A stretch of 64,000 nt of DNA from Paracidovorax wautersii (lineage in GTDB: Bacteria > Pseudomonadota > Gammaproteobacteria > Burkholderiales > Burkholderiaceae_C), in the NCBI RefSeq assembly GCF_900113035.1, contig NZ_FONX01000021.1, positions 1 to 64,000 on the forward strand, read 5' to 3'. The notes beneath the pieces were generated by a model. That model did no database searches, had not been told where the DNA came from, and saw only the letters and a list, made by a program, of their open reading frames with translations. Of this stretch, positions 34,148-41,829 are shown piece by piece (the stretch's first letter is position 1; every line of letters begins with the position of its first letter). Made by a program: the position numbers and the translations under genes.

Positions 34148-35395
34148 ATGACCACCACCCTCTTTTCCCGCCGCCTGGAAGACACCTGGCTGCTCTCCGG
34201 GGCCCGCACGCCGTGGGTGGACTACTGCGGCCCGCTGGGCCTGGTGTCACCCACCGACCTGGGCATCCACGCGGCGCGCGCCGCGCTGGAGCGCAGCGGC
34301 ATCGCCGCGGCCAGCGTGGGCTCCACCGTCGCGGCCTCCATGGCGCAGGCCGATTTCGACGCCTACATGCTGCCGCGCCACATCGGCCTCTATGCGGGCG
34401 TGCCGCTGCAGGCGCCGGCCATCGGCGTGCAGCGCATCTGCGGCAGCGGCTTCGAGCTGCTGCGCCAGGCCGCCGACCAGATCGCGCTGGGCTATGCCGA
34501 CACGGTGCTGGCCGTGGCCGCCGAATCGATGAGCCGCAACCCCATCTGCGCCTACACCCACCGCAGCGGCTTCCGCCTGGGCGCGCCGGTGGAATTCAAG
34601 GACTTCCTCTGGGAAGCGCTGGACGACCCCACCGCCCGCGTGTCGATGATCCAGACCGCCGAGAACCTGGCCGTGCAGTACGGCATCACCCGCGCCGAGG
34701 TGGACGCCTATGCCGCCCGTTCGTTCGAGCGTGCGGTGGCCGCGCAGGCCGCCGGCCACTTCGATGCGGAGATCGCCCCGGTGCAGGACACGCACTTCGA
34801 GCTGGAGGGCTACCAGGCCCGCGGCATCCGCCTGCCGCGCAAGGCCGGCGTGCAGGCGCGCGACACGCACGTGCGCCCCTCGCCGCTGGACGTGCTGTCC
34901 ACGCTGCGCCCGGTCTATGAAGGCGGCGTGCAGACCGCCGGCAACTCCGCCGCGCTGGTCGATGGCGGCGCCGCCGCCGTGGTCACCACCGGCGCCCGCG
35001 TGCGCGCCGAAGGCCTCAAGCCCCTGGCGCGGCTGGCCGGCGCCGCCGCGGCCGGCGTGCCGCCCGAGATCATGGGCATCGGCCCGGCGCCCGCCATCCG
35101 CGCGCTCCTGGAGCGCTGCGGCCTGCAGCTGGCCGACATCGACCTGATCGAGATCAACGAGGCGCAAGGCGCCCAGGTGCTGGCCTGCGCGCGCGAGCTG
35201 CAGCTGGACATGGACCGCCTGAACGTGAACGGCGGCTCCATCGCCATGGGCCACCCGCTCGCCGCCACCGGCCTGCGCCTGACGATCACCGCCGCGCACG
35301 AGCTGCGCCGGCGCGGCGGCCGCTGGGCCATCGTCTCGGCCTGCGTGGGCGGCGGCCAGGGCATGGCCCTGCTGATCGAGAACACGGGCTTGTGA
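34148..35395 (+). CDS. Thiolase (acetyl-CoA acyltransferase family)
   Basis: 415-residue thiolase that would cleave a 3-ketoacyl-CoA with CoA to release acetyl-CoA. The nucleophile is C98 in QRICGSGFEL, the histidine base is H369 in GGSIAMGHPLAATG, and the second cysteine is C399 in VSACVGGGQGM, so the enzyme looks active. The N-terminal WLLSGARTPWVDYCGPL is somewhat unusual for degradative thiolases, which begin with RTP(I/F)G. It heads the operon thiolase-CoA transferase-enoyl-CoA hydratase-SDR. A MarR-type operator precedes it. Confidence 0.9.
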   Translation: MTTTLFSRRLEDTWLLSGARTPWVDYCGPLGLVSPTDLGIHAARAALERSGIAAASVGSTVAASMAQADFDAYMLPRHIGLYAGVPLQAPAIGVQRICGSGFELLRQAADQIALGYADTVLAVAAESMSRNPICAYTHRSGFRLGAPVEFKDFLWEALDDPTARVSMIQTAENLAVQYGITRAEVDAYAARSFERAVAAQAAGHFDAEIAPVQDTHFELEGYQARGIRLPRKAGVQARDTHVRPSPLDVLSTLRPVYEGGVQTAGNSAALVDGGAAAVVTTGARVRAEGLKPLARLAGAAAAGVPPEIMGIGPAPAIRALLERCGLQLADIDLIEINEAQGAQVLACARELQLDMDRLNVNGGSIAMGHPLAATGLRLTITAAHELRRRGGRWAIVSACVGGGQGMALLIENTGL

Positions 35396-35396
35396 A

Positions 35397-35545
35397 TCCC
35401 CCCTGGCGCCTTCCCCCCGAGGGGGACGACGCCGGTGGCCTGGCGAAGCCAGTTCCACGGCGTCCGCTGGCCTGGCCTGCTCCGCGGCCATCGGACGCAA
35501 CAGAACGCGGCACTGCGAAAGCCCCAGCCGACAGCGACTGCCCCT
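35397..35545. repeat. GC-rich intergenic repeat
   Basis: The 177-bp space after the thiolase gene carries a CCCCCCGAGGGGG hairpin-like block and GACGACGCC, GGCGTC and GCTGGCCTGG modules in the same order as the reverse complement of 3905-4021. I recall such elements between genes in Acidovorax-like genomes. The CoA-transferase gene starts after it with its own GAAGAG-type ribosome site. No gene is present. Confidence 0.5.
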
Positions 35546-35572
35546 TGGACCCCTGAAGAGAAAGACCGAAGC

Positions 35573-37132
35573 ATGAAAGTCATCAAAACAGACGAGGTAG
35601 GCCCACTGATAGGCGACGGCGCCACCGTGTTCCTGGGCGGCATCGCCATGACCGGCCTGGCCGAAGAGGTGCTGCAGGGGCTGGAACGCCACTTCCTGGC
35701 CACCGGCCACCCGCGCCAGCTCACCACCTGGGCCTGCGGCGCCATCGGCAACGCAGGCGACGGCGGCATGGCGCATCTGGCCCATCCCGGCATGGTCAAG
35801 CGCGTGGTGGCAGGCCACTTCGGCCAGACCGGCCCGCGCATGATGGCGCTGGTGCATGCCGGCGAGGTGGAGGCCTACAACTTCCCGCAGGGCTCGCTCT
35901 CGCACCTGACGCGCCACATCGCGGCGCGCACGCCGGGCCTGCTCACGCAGGTGGGCCTGGGCACCTTCGTCGATCCGCGCATCGAAGGCGGCAAGCTCAA
36001 CAAGGCCTGCAGCGAAGACCTGGTCAAGCTGGTCGAATTCGACGGCAAGGAATGCCTCTTCTACCCCTGCCCGCGCATCGACGTGGCGCTGATCCGCGCC
36101 ACCTATGCCGACGAGAACGGCAACCTGAGCCTGGACAAGGAAGGCCTGCTGCTCGAACAGCTCTCCATCGCCCAGGCCGCGCGCGCCTCGGGCGGCATCG
36201 TCATCGCCCAGGTCGAGGCGGTGGTCCAGGCCGCCAGCCTGCATCCCAAGTCGGTGAAGGTGCCGGGCTTCCTGGTGGACTACGTGGTGGTGGCCGAGCC
36301 GCGCAACCACCTGCAGACCATCACCACCGGGTTCAACCCCGCGCTCTCGGGCGACGTGCGCATGCCCATGCATTCCGTGCCCTCGCTGCCGCTGGACGAG
36401 CGCAAGGTCATCGCCCGCCGCGCCGCCATGGAGCTGCAGCCCGGCGCGCTCACCAACCTGGGCGTGGGCATTCCGGCCGGCATCCCGGCCGTGGCCGCCG
36501 AAGAAGGCGCGGCCCACCTGCTCAGCCTTTCGGTGGAATGCGGCGCCAACGGCGGCGTGCCGGCCTATGGCGGCGATTTCGGCCTGGCCTACAACGCCGA
36601 ATCCATCATCGAGCAGTCGTCCCAGTTCGACTTCTACGACGGCGGCGGCCTGGCCTGCAGCTTCCTGGGCCTGGCGCAGACCGATGCGGCCGGCAACGTG
36701 AACGTGAGCAAGTTCAACGGCCGGCCCGTGGGCTGCGGCGGCTTCATCAACATCACCCGCTCCACGCCGCGCCTGGTGTTCTGCGGCACCTTCACGGCCG
36801 GCGGCCTGCAGCTGGAGGTGGGCGACGGGCGGCTGACCATCGTGCAGGAAGGCCGCTCGCGCAAGTTCGTCGAGCAGGTCGAGCAGCTCACCTTCAACGG
36901 CCGCGATGCCGCGCTGCGCCAGCAGGAAGTGAGCTTCATCACCGAACGCGCCGTGCTGCGCCTGCGCCCCGAGGGCCTGGAGCTGACCGAGATCGCCCCG
37001 GGCATCGACCTGGAACGCGACGTGCTCGCACACATGGGCTTCCGCCCGCTGATCCGCGACCTGCGCACCATGGAGGCGGGCCTCTTCAGCGAACGCTGGG
37101 GCGGCCTGGCCGCCGCGCTGGGCGCCCGCTGA
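35573..37132 (+). CDS. Acyl-CoA:acetate/3-ketoacid CoA transferase (YdiF-like, fused alpha-beta)
   Basis: 519-residue protein with two CoA-transferase family I domains in one chain, about 1-265 and 275-519. The catalytic glutamate is expected in SLSVECGANGGVPAYGG near residue 323, corresponding to VExGxxGGVP of the YdiF family. The first half contains GGIAMTGLAEEVLQGLERHF near 22 and GTFVDPRIEGGKLN near 131. It would move CoA between an organic acid and a ketoacid or acetate, activating or recycling CoA esters for the neighbouring thiolase and hydratase. The start at 35573 gives the expected N-terminus. Confidence 0.9.
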   Translation: MKVIKTDEVGPLIGDGATVFLGGIAMTGLAEEVLQGLERHFLATGHPRQLTTWACGAIGNAGDGGMAHLAHPGMVKRVVAGHFGQTGPRMMALVHAGEVEAYNFPQGSLSHLTRHIAARTPGLLTQVGLGTFVDPRIEGGKLNKACSEDLVKLVEFDGKECLFYPCPRIDVALIRATYADENGNLSLDKEGLLLEQLSIAQAARASGGIVIAQVEAVVQAASLHPKSVKVPGFLVDYVVVAEPRNHLQTITTGFNPALSGDVRMPMHSVPSLPLDERKVIARRAAMELQPGALTNLGVGIPAGIPAVAAEEGAAHLLSLSVECGANGGVPAYGGDFGLAYNAESIIEQSSQFDFYDGGGLACSFLGLAQTDAAGNVNVSKFNGRPVGCGGFINITRSTPRLVFCGTFTAGGLQLEVGDGRLTIVQEGRSRKFVEQVEQLTFNGRDAALRQQEVSFITERAVLRLRPEGLELTEIAPGIDLERDVLAHMGFRPLIRDLRTMEAGLFSERWGGLAAALGAR

Positions 37133-37195
37133 TTGCCCCTTGCCAGTACAGCCGCCACCGCACAATTCCCCCAAGACCTCTGACCGGACACCCCC

Positions 37196-38017
37196 ATGAG
37201 CACCACCACGCCTGAATTCACCCCCGCCGACGGCCTGCTGGCCCAGCTGAACGAGCTGCAGATCAGCTTCAGCGGCGCGGTCGCCCACATCCGCCTGAGC
37301 CGCCCGGCCAAGCGCAACGCCATCAACGAGGCGCTGATGCAGCAGCTGCACACCGCGCTGATCCACCTGCCCGCCTCCGTGCAGGCGCTGGTCATCAGCG
37401 GCGAAGGCCAGCACTTCTGCGCCGGGCTCGACCTGTCGGACCTCTCCGAGCGCACCGTGGCCGAAGGCATCGCCCACTCGCGCGGCTGGCATGCCGTGAT
37501 GGATGCCCTGCAGTACTACCGCGTGCCCGTGGTGGCTGCGCTGCACGGCGCCGTGGTCGGCGGCGGGCTGGAACTGGCCGCCGCCACGCACGTGCGCGTG
37601 GCCGACGCCACCACCTATTTCGGCCTGCCCGAAGGCCAGCGCGGCATCTTCGTGGGCGGCGGCGGCTCGGCCCGCATCCCGCGCCTGGTGGGCGTGGCCT
37701 GCATGAGCGACATGATGCTCACCGGCCGCGTGCTGGACGCCGAAGAAGGCCGCGAGCGCGGCTTGGCGCAATACGTGGTGCCCGAGGGCGAGGCGCTGGA
37801 CAAGGCCATCGCGCTGGCCCGCCGCATCGCCACCAATGCGCCGCTTTCCAACTACGCCATCGTGCAGGCGCTGCCGCGCATCGCCGACATGGCCCAGTCC
37901 GACGGCCTCTTCGTCGAATCGCTCATGGCCGCCATCGCCCAGGGCGACGACGCCGCCAAACAGCGGCTGGCGGACTTCCTGCAGGGCCGCGCCGCCAAGG
38001 TGGTCAAGGCCGCCTGA
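37196..38017 (+). CDS. Enoyl-CoA hydratase/isomerase (crotonase family), first copy
   Basis: 273-residue crotonase-fold enzyme. The CoA and oxyanion region reads HFCAGLDLSDL near residue 72 and AVVGGGLELAA near 121; both acid/base glutamates of true hydratases are present, E126 in GGGLEL and E146 in GLPEGQRG. The segment FVGGGGSARIPRLVG replaces the usual GAGGTQRL. It is closely similar along its length to the hydratase at 43961-44776, so the two operons share duplicated chemistry. It follows the CoA-transferase by 63 bp. Confidence 0.9.
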   Translation: MSTTTPEFTPADGLLAQLNELQISFSGAVAHIRLSRPAKRNAINEALMQQLHTALIHLPASVQALVISGEGQHFCAGLDLSDLSERTVAEGIAHSRGWHAVMDALQYYRVPVVAALHGAVVGGGLELAAATHVRVADATTYFGLPEGQRGIFVGGGGSARIPRLVGVACMSDMMLTGRVLDAEEGRERGLAQYVVPEGEALDKAIALARRIATNAPLSNYAIVQALPRIADMAQSDGLFVESLMAAIAQGDDAAKQRLADFLQGRAAKVVKAA

Positions 38018-38053
38018 CCGCCCACACCACCCCGAACAAGGAGACGACACACC

Positions 38054-38839
38054 ATGCCAACGAATTTCGAGAATCAGGCCGCCCTGGTCACCGGCTCGGG
38101 CTCCGGCCTGGGCGAGGCCGTGGCCCACGCGCTGGCCCAGGCCGGCGCCCGCGTGGCGCTGCTGGACATCAACCTGGCCGGCGCCGAGCGCGTGGCCGCC
38201 GACATCCGCGCCCAGGGCGGCCAGGCGCTGGCGCTGCAGTGCGACATCAGCGACGAGGCCTCGGCCACCGCCGCGATCGAGGCCGCGGCCCAGGCCCATG
38301 GCGATGCGCGCATCCTCATGAACATCGCCGGCATCGGCGGCGCCAAGCGCGTGATCCAGCGCGACGGCGCGCCCGCGCCGCTGGCCGATTTCGAGCGCAC
38401 CGTGCGCATCAACCTGGTGGGCACCTACAACATGGTGCGCCTGATGGCGGCGCGCGCCGCCAAGCTGGAGCCGCTGGAAGACGGCGCGCGCGGCGTGATC
38501 GTGAACACCGCCTCGGTCGCGGCCTTCGACGGCCAGGTGGGGCAGGAAGCCTACGCCGCCTCCAAGGCCGGCGTGGCCGGCATGACGCTGCCGCTGGCGC
38601 GCGACCTGGCTCAGTGGGGCATCCGCGTCTGCACCATCGCGCCGGGCATCTTCGCCACGCCGCTGCTCAAGGAACTGCCCGAGCCCGTGCAGCAGTCGCT
38701 GGCCGAATCGATCCCCTTCCCCAAGCGCCTGGGCCACCCGGAGGAATTCGCCGCGCTGGCCCTGCACATCGCCAGCAACGGCCACCTGAACGGCGAGGTG
38801 ATCCGCCTGGACGGCGCGCTGCGCATGGCGCCGCGCTGA
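38054..38839 (+). CDS. SDR oxidoreductase, 3-hydroxyacyl-CoA dehydrogenase type
   Basis: 261-residue classical short-chain dehydrogenase. The NAD-binding motif is VTGSGSGLGEAV near residue 15; the catalytic set is S in NTASVAAFDG (about 152), Y167 and K171 in YAASK. The phrase ASVAAFDGQVGQEAYAASKAG closely resembles type-10 (HSD17B10-like) 3-hydroxyacyl-CoA dehydrogenases, as does the C-terminal proline-rich LPEPVQQSL region. It would oxidise the hydratase product to a 3-ketoacyl-CoA for the thiolase, completing a beta-oxidation-like set in this operon. Confidence 0.9.
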   Translation: MPTNFENQAALVTGSGSGLGEAVAHALAQAGARVALLDINLAGAERVAADIRAQGGQALALQCDISDEASATAAIEAAAQAHGDARILMNIAGIGGAKRVIQRDGAPAPLADFERTVRINLVGTYNMVRLMAARAAKLEPLEDGARGVIVNTASVAAFDGQVGQEAYAASKAGVAGMTLPLARDLAQWGIRVCTIAPGIFATPLLKELPEPVQQSLAESIPFPKRLGHPEEFAALALHIASNGHLNGEVIRLDGALRMAPR

Positions 38840-38872
38840 AGAAAGCGGGCGACGAGCCGCCGCGCGCTCGTC

Positions 38873-38912
38873 CAACGACAAAGGGGGCACCGCGGTGCCC
38901 CCTTTGTCGTTG
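38873..38912. terminator. Perfect 40-bp palindrome, bidirectional terminator
   Basis: CAACGACAAAGGGGGCACCG at 38873-38892 is followed directly by its exact reverse complement to 38912. It lies between the stop codons of the convergent SDR and marR genes. The stem ends in AAAG/CTTT and GTCGTTG on both strands, so it can end both transcripts. The structure is as expected for a rho-independent terminator, though T runs are short. Confidence 0.88.
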
Positions 38913-38935
38913 ATTGGCCTTGCTTTCCGCTTCGC

Positions 38936-39436
38936 TCAGCGCGCCACGCGGTCCAGCAGGTTCATCAGCGTCTCGCGCTCCTCGGCCGACAGGCCGGCCG
39001 ACATGCGGACTTCGTATTCCTCCAGCCGCTCGCTGAGCGTGCCCAGGCGCTGCTGGCCTTCTTCTGTGATCTCCAGCGAATAGCGGCGGCGGTCGCCCTC
39101 CACTTCCACGCGCCGGATCCAGCCCGCGCCTTCGAGCGCATCGACCAGCTTGAGCACGCTGGGGCCGGCCACGCCCAGTTCCTTGGCGAGCGCGGCCTGG
39201 TTGGTGCCCGGGTTCAGGGCGATGAGCGAGAGCGCCGTCACGCGTGCGGGCGACATGTCCAGCGGCGAAAGCATCTCGAAGAACAGATCGAAAGCGCGCA
39301 CCTGAGCGAGGCGCAGCTTGTAGCCCAGCGCATCGCTCTGGAAGTCATAGGAGGCCACCGCCGCCTTGCGGCTGCGTGACTTGGCGGGGGTGCGCTTGGC
39401 CGTGGCGGGCGACTCCGGCTCCGTGTTTCGATACAT
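38936..39436 (-). CDS. MarR family transcriptional regulator
   Basis: 166-residue winged-helix regulator. The DNA-binding part runs from about residue 65 to 130: ALIALNPGTNQAALAKELGV, then VLKLVDALEGAGWIRRVEVE with the wing GDRRRYSLEITEEG. A basic, proline-containing 25-residue N-terminal extension (ESPATAKRTPAKSRSRKAA) is unusual. Its own promoter carries the TTATC-CGA-GATAA palindrome, and the same 17-bp motif precedes the two flanking catabolic operons. MarR proteins of this kind commonly release DNA on binding an aromatic acyl-CoA. Confidence 0.9.
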   Translation of the reverse strand: MYRNTEPESPATAKRTPAKSRSRKAAVASYDFQSDALGYKLRLAQVRAFDLFFEMLSPLDMSPARVTALSLIALNPGTNQAALAKELGVAGPSVLKLVDALEGAGWIRRVEVEGDRRRYSLEITEEGQQRLGTLSERLEEYEVRMSAGLSAEERETLMNLLDRVAR

Positions 39437-39443
39437 GCAGACT

Positions 39444-39460
39444 CCTTATCCGAGATAACG
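39444..39460 (-). promoter_or_regulatory. Predicted MarR operator, autoregulatory
   Basis: On the minus strand this reads CGTTATCTCGGATAAGG, with the perfect inverted repeat TTATC-CGA-GATAA at 39446-39458. It ends 7 bp before the marR start and touches the AAGGAG ribosome site, so binding should block expression of marR itself. It matches the motifs at 34093 and 44820 in spacing and outer bases. Confidence 0.75.
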
Positions 39461-39620
39461 ATCATAGATGCGGGAAGCCTGCAGCCCTGCGGGAAGGCCG
39501 CCGCGAGTGAGAAAAGCCGCAATCCGGCAGGCGCTGCGGCCAGTGGGGGACGGCCAAGCCCGCGCGCTGACAAAGCCCCGGGGCAAGGGCCGGGGAACGG
39601 CGCCAGGGCCCGCCGCCGCG

Positions 39621-40097
39621 TCAGTCGCGGAACATCTCGAAGCCGGCGCGGCGCTGCTGGATGCGCCAGCCCTCGGCCGTGTACACGAAGCGGTCGGCGA
39701 AGAAGCCCAGCCGCTGCCGGGGCTCGGCCGGGCGGCCATGCGGCCCGGGCTCGGTGCCGGCATCGGCCGTCCACACCAGCACGCGGCTGGTGGCGCTGGC
39801 CTCGTCGCCATCGCCGATGGCGCCGTCGAACAGCGTGCCCAGCACCATGTGGGCGGTGATGCGCCCTGCGGGCCGCTGGCGGTAGGACTGCTCGATGGCG
39901 GCGCGGCCGGAGATGGGTGGTGCGCCCGGGCGCACCAGCTGCGCGTCTTCGGCGAAGAGCGCAGCCAGCGCAGCGGCATCGCCGGCGTCGGACAGCGCGG
40001 CCGAGCGCAGCACCAGGTCGCGGCAGGCCTGTTCGGCCTGCAGCCGCTGCCAGGCGGCGGCGCAATCCGGCCCGGAAGCCGGAGCTTCAGCCGTCAT
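39621..40097 (-). CDS. NTF2-like/SnoaL-like family protein
   Basis: 158-residue protein of the NTF2-like alpha+beta barrel fold, a scaffold used by small dehydratases, isomerases and dioxygenase beta subunits. It opens with a helix (WQRLQAEQACRDLVLRSAAL), then LFAEDAQLVRPGAPPISGRA, the usual NTF2 pattern, and ends RAGFEMFRD. No catalytic residues can be fixed by eye. It is the last gene of the five-gene operon led by the second enoyl-CoA hydratase and overlaps the alpha/beta hydrolase by 11 bp. The 184-bp gap to marR (39437-39620) is GC-rich and holds the MarR operator. Confidence 0.82.
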   Translation of the reverse strand: MTAEAPASGPDCAAAWQRLQAEQACRDLVLRSAALSDAGDAAALAALFAEDAQLVRPGAPPISGRAAIEQSYRQRPAGRITAHMVLGTLFDGAIGDGDEASATSRVLVWTADAGTEPGPHGRPAEPRQRLGFFADRFVYTAEGWRIQQRRAGFEMFRD

Positions 40098-40830
40098 GGC
40101 GGAAGTCCTCGAACCAGTGGAGCAGCGCGGTCGCCACGGCCTGCGGCTGCTCCATGGGGCTCATGTGGCCGCAATGGTCCACCAGGCGGAGCATGGCATC
40201 GGGCACCATCTCCTGCATGGCCTCGTGCCGCTCGGGCGGGCTCCACTGGTCCTGTTTGCCGCACACCAGCAGCAGGGGACAGTGCAGGCCGCGCAGCACC
40301 GGCTCGGCGTCGGGGCGCTCCAGCAGCGCATGGATCTGTGCGGCAAAGCGCCGCGTGTCGCTGCGGGCCACCATGGCCACGATGCGCTCGAACAGCGGCG
40401 TGCCGCAGACGTCGGGGTGGACCATGGGCGGCACCCAGCGCCGGGCCATGGCTTCCATGCCATCGCGCTCGGCCAGCGCCAGCAGCTCCAGGCGCCCCTG
40501 GCGCTCCTGCTCTCCTGCGGCGCCCGGCGCAAGGGCCGCGGTGCCGGTGTCCAGCAGCGCCAGCCCGGCAATGCGCCCGGGCGCCTGCCGTACCATTTCC
40601 AGCGCCACGCGGCCGCCCATGGAATGGCCGGCCAGCGCGAAGCGCGGGGCAGCCACCTGGGCCAGCATGTAGCGGGCCATGCTCTCTATGCGGTCGATGG
40701 TGCCGTAGCTGCCGGTCTCCACCGGCACGCCCTGCGCCACCAGCGCGGCCTGCTGGGGCGCCCAGACCGCCTCGTCGCACAGCAGGCCAGGCAGCAGCAC
40801 CAGGGGCAGGTTTGTCGCGCGCTCATCCAT
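40087..40830 (-). CDS. Alpha/beta hydrolase
   Basis: 247-residue serine hydrolase-fold protein. The nucleophile elbow is GHSMGG near residue 69 (serine about 70), the acid is probably the D in LLVCGKQDQW near 194 and the histidine lies in VDHCGHMSPMEQPQ near 223. The compact size resembles esterases, lactonases and C-C bond hydrolases such as MhpC and BioH. In an operon with an acyl-CoA synthetase and amidohydrolase it may open a lactone or ester intermediate; the substrate is not evident. Confidence 0.88.
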   Translation of the reverse strand: MDERATNLPLVLLPGLLCDEAVWAPQQAALVAQGVPVETGSYGTIDRIESMARYMLAQVAAPRFALAGHSMGGRVALEMVRQAPGRIAGLALLDTGTAALAPGAAGEQERQGRLELLALAERDGMEAMARRWVPPMVHPDVCGTPLFERIVAMVARSDTRRFAAQIHALLERPDAEPVLRGLHCPLLLVCGKQDQWSPPERHEAMQEMVPDAMLRLVDHCGHMSPMEQPQAVATALLHWFEDFRHDG

Positions 40831-40893
40831 GTCGGTTCTCCTTGTCCTCGTTGCGGGCCCCGCCGTCGTCCGGCCGCCGCTGCCGCAGTGCCG

Positions 40894-41829
40894 TCAGCAG
40901 CAGCCCGGGCCCGCAGGGGGCTTCAGGCGCTGGTAGCGGCCCAGCACCGGGTCGCGGTCCAGGCCCAGCAGCTGGATGGCATTGCGCTTGAGGATCAGCG
41001 GACGTACCTCGGGGCGGATATCGAGCGCCTCGAAGTCCTTGAGCCAGCGGTCCGGCGTGATGACGGGGTAGTCGGAGCCGAACAATACCTTGTGCTTGAG
41101 CAGCGTGTTGGCATATTGCACCAGCTGTGGCGGAAAGTAGCGCGGCGACCAGCCAGAGAGGTCGATGTAGACGTTGGGCTTGTGCGTGGCCACGGCCAGC
41201 GCGTTGTCCTGCCAGGGGAAGGACGGGTGTGCGATGACGATGGGCATGACCGGGAAGTCCACCGCCACGTCGTCCAGGTACATGGGGTCGGAATACTTCA
41301 GGCGGATGCCGCCGCCGCCCGGCAGGCCAGCGCCCACACCCGTCTGCCCGCTGTGGAAGATGGCCGGCAGGCCGGCTTCGGCGATGGCTTCGTACACGGT
41401 GTAGGCCGCCCGGTCGTTGGGGTAGAAGCCCTGGGCCGAGGGGTGGAACTTGAAGCCGCGCACGCCGTGCTCGGCCACCAGGCGCCGCACTTCGCGCGCG
41501 CCCATCCTGCCGCGCATCGGGTCGATGCTGGCGAAGGGGATCAGCACGTCGGGGTGGCGCGCCGCGTCTTCGGCCACCTCTTCGTTGCTGATGCGGAACT
41601 GGCCGGTCTCGCGCTCGGTATCGACCGGGAAGATCACCGCGAGCATGCGGCGCTCGCGGTAGTAGGCCGCCGTCTCGTCGATGGTCGGGCGCGGCAGCGA
41701 CTGCTTGAAATACGCGTCCATCGCCGCGTCGATGGCGATGGCGACTTCGTCGGGCGGGTTGCGTGTGGAGCGCGTTGCATGCGTGTGCATGTCGATCGCG
41801 ACCACCCCGTCGAGGAAGTCGCTGCTCAT
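40894..41829 (-). CDS. Amidohydrolase family 2 protein (ACMSD/resorcylate decarboxylase superfamily)
   Basis: 311-residue TIM-barrel amidohydrolase of the type that includes non-oxidative aromatic decarboxylases. The start IDMHTHATR near residue 12 gives the HxH metal pair. Other ligands are probably H in GFKFHPSAQGF near 130, H in VIAHPSFPW near 200 and D in FGSDYPVITPDRW near 262. The ATG at 41829 overlaps the stop of the acyl-CoA synthetase. The C-terminus is proline-rich. Hydrolase and decarboxylase activity cannot be told apart by eye; decarboxylation of an aromatic or dicarboxylic intermediate is plausible. Confidence 0.87.
   Translation of the reverse strand: MSSDFLDGVVAIDMHTHATRSTRNPPDEVAIAIDAAMDAYFKQSLPRPTIDETAAYYRERRMLAVIFPVDTERETGQFRISNEEVAEDAARHPDVLIPFASIDPMRGRMGAREVRRLVAEHGVRGFKFHPSAQGFYPNDRAAYTVYEAIAEAGLPAIFHSGQTGVGAGLPGGGGIRLKYSDPMYLDDVAVDFPVMPIVIAHPSFPWQDNALAVATHKPNVYIDLSGWSPRYFPPQLVQYANTLLKHKVLFGSDYPVITPDRWLKDFEALDIRPEVRPLILKRNAIQLLGLDRDPVLGRYQRLKPPAGPGCC

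Noticed and set aside
34247-38890. Very long open frame on the minus strand (about 1550 codons) opposite the thiolase-to-SDR genes
   Set aside because: It is a shadow of high-GC coding sequence. The composition is extreme in H, G, R and A with no motifs, whereas the plus-strand genes carry complete catalytic signatures.
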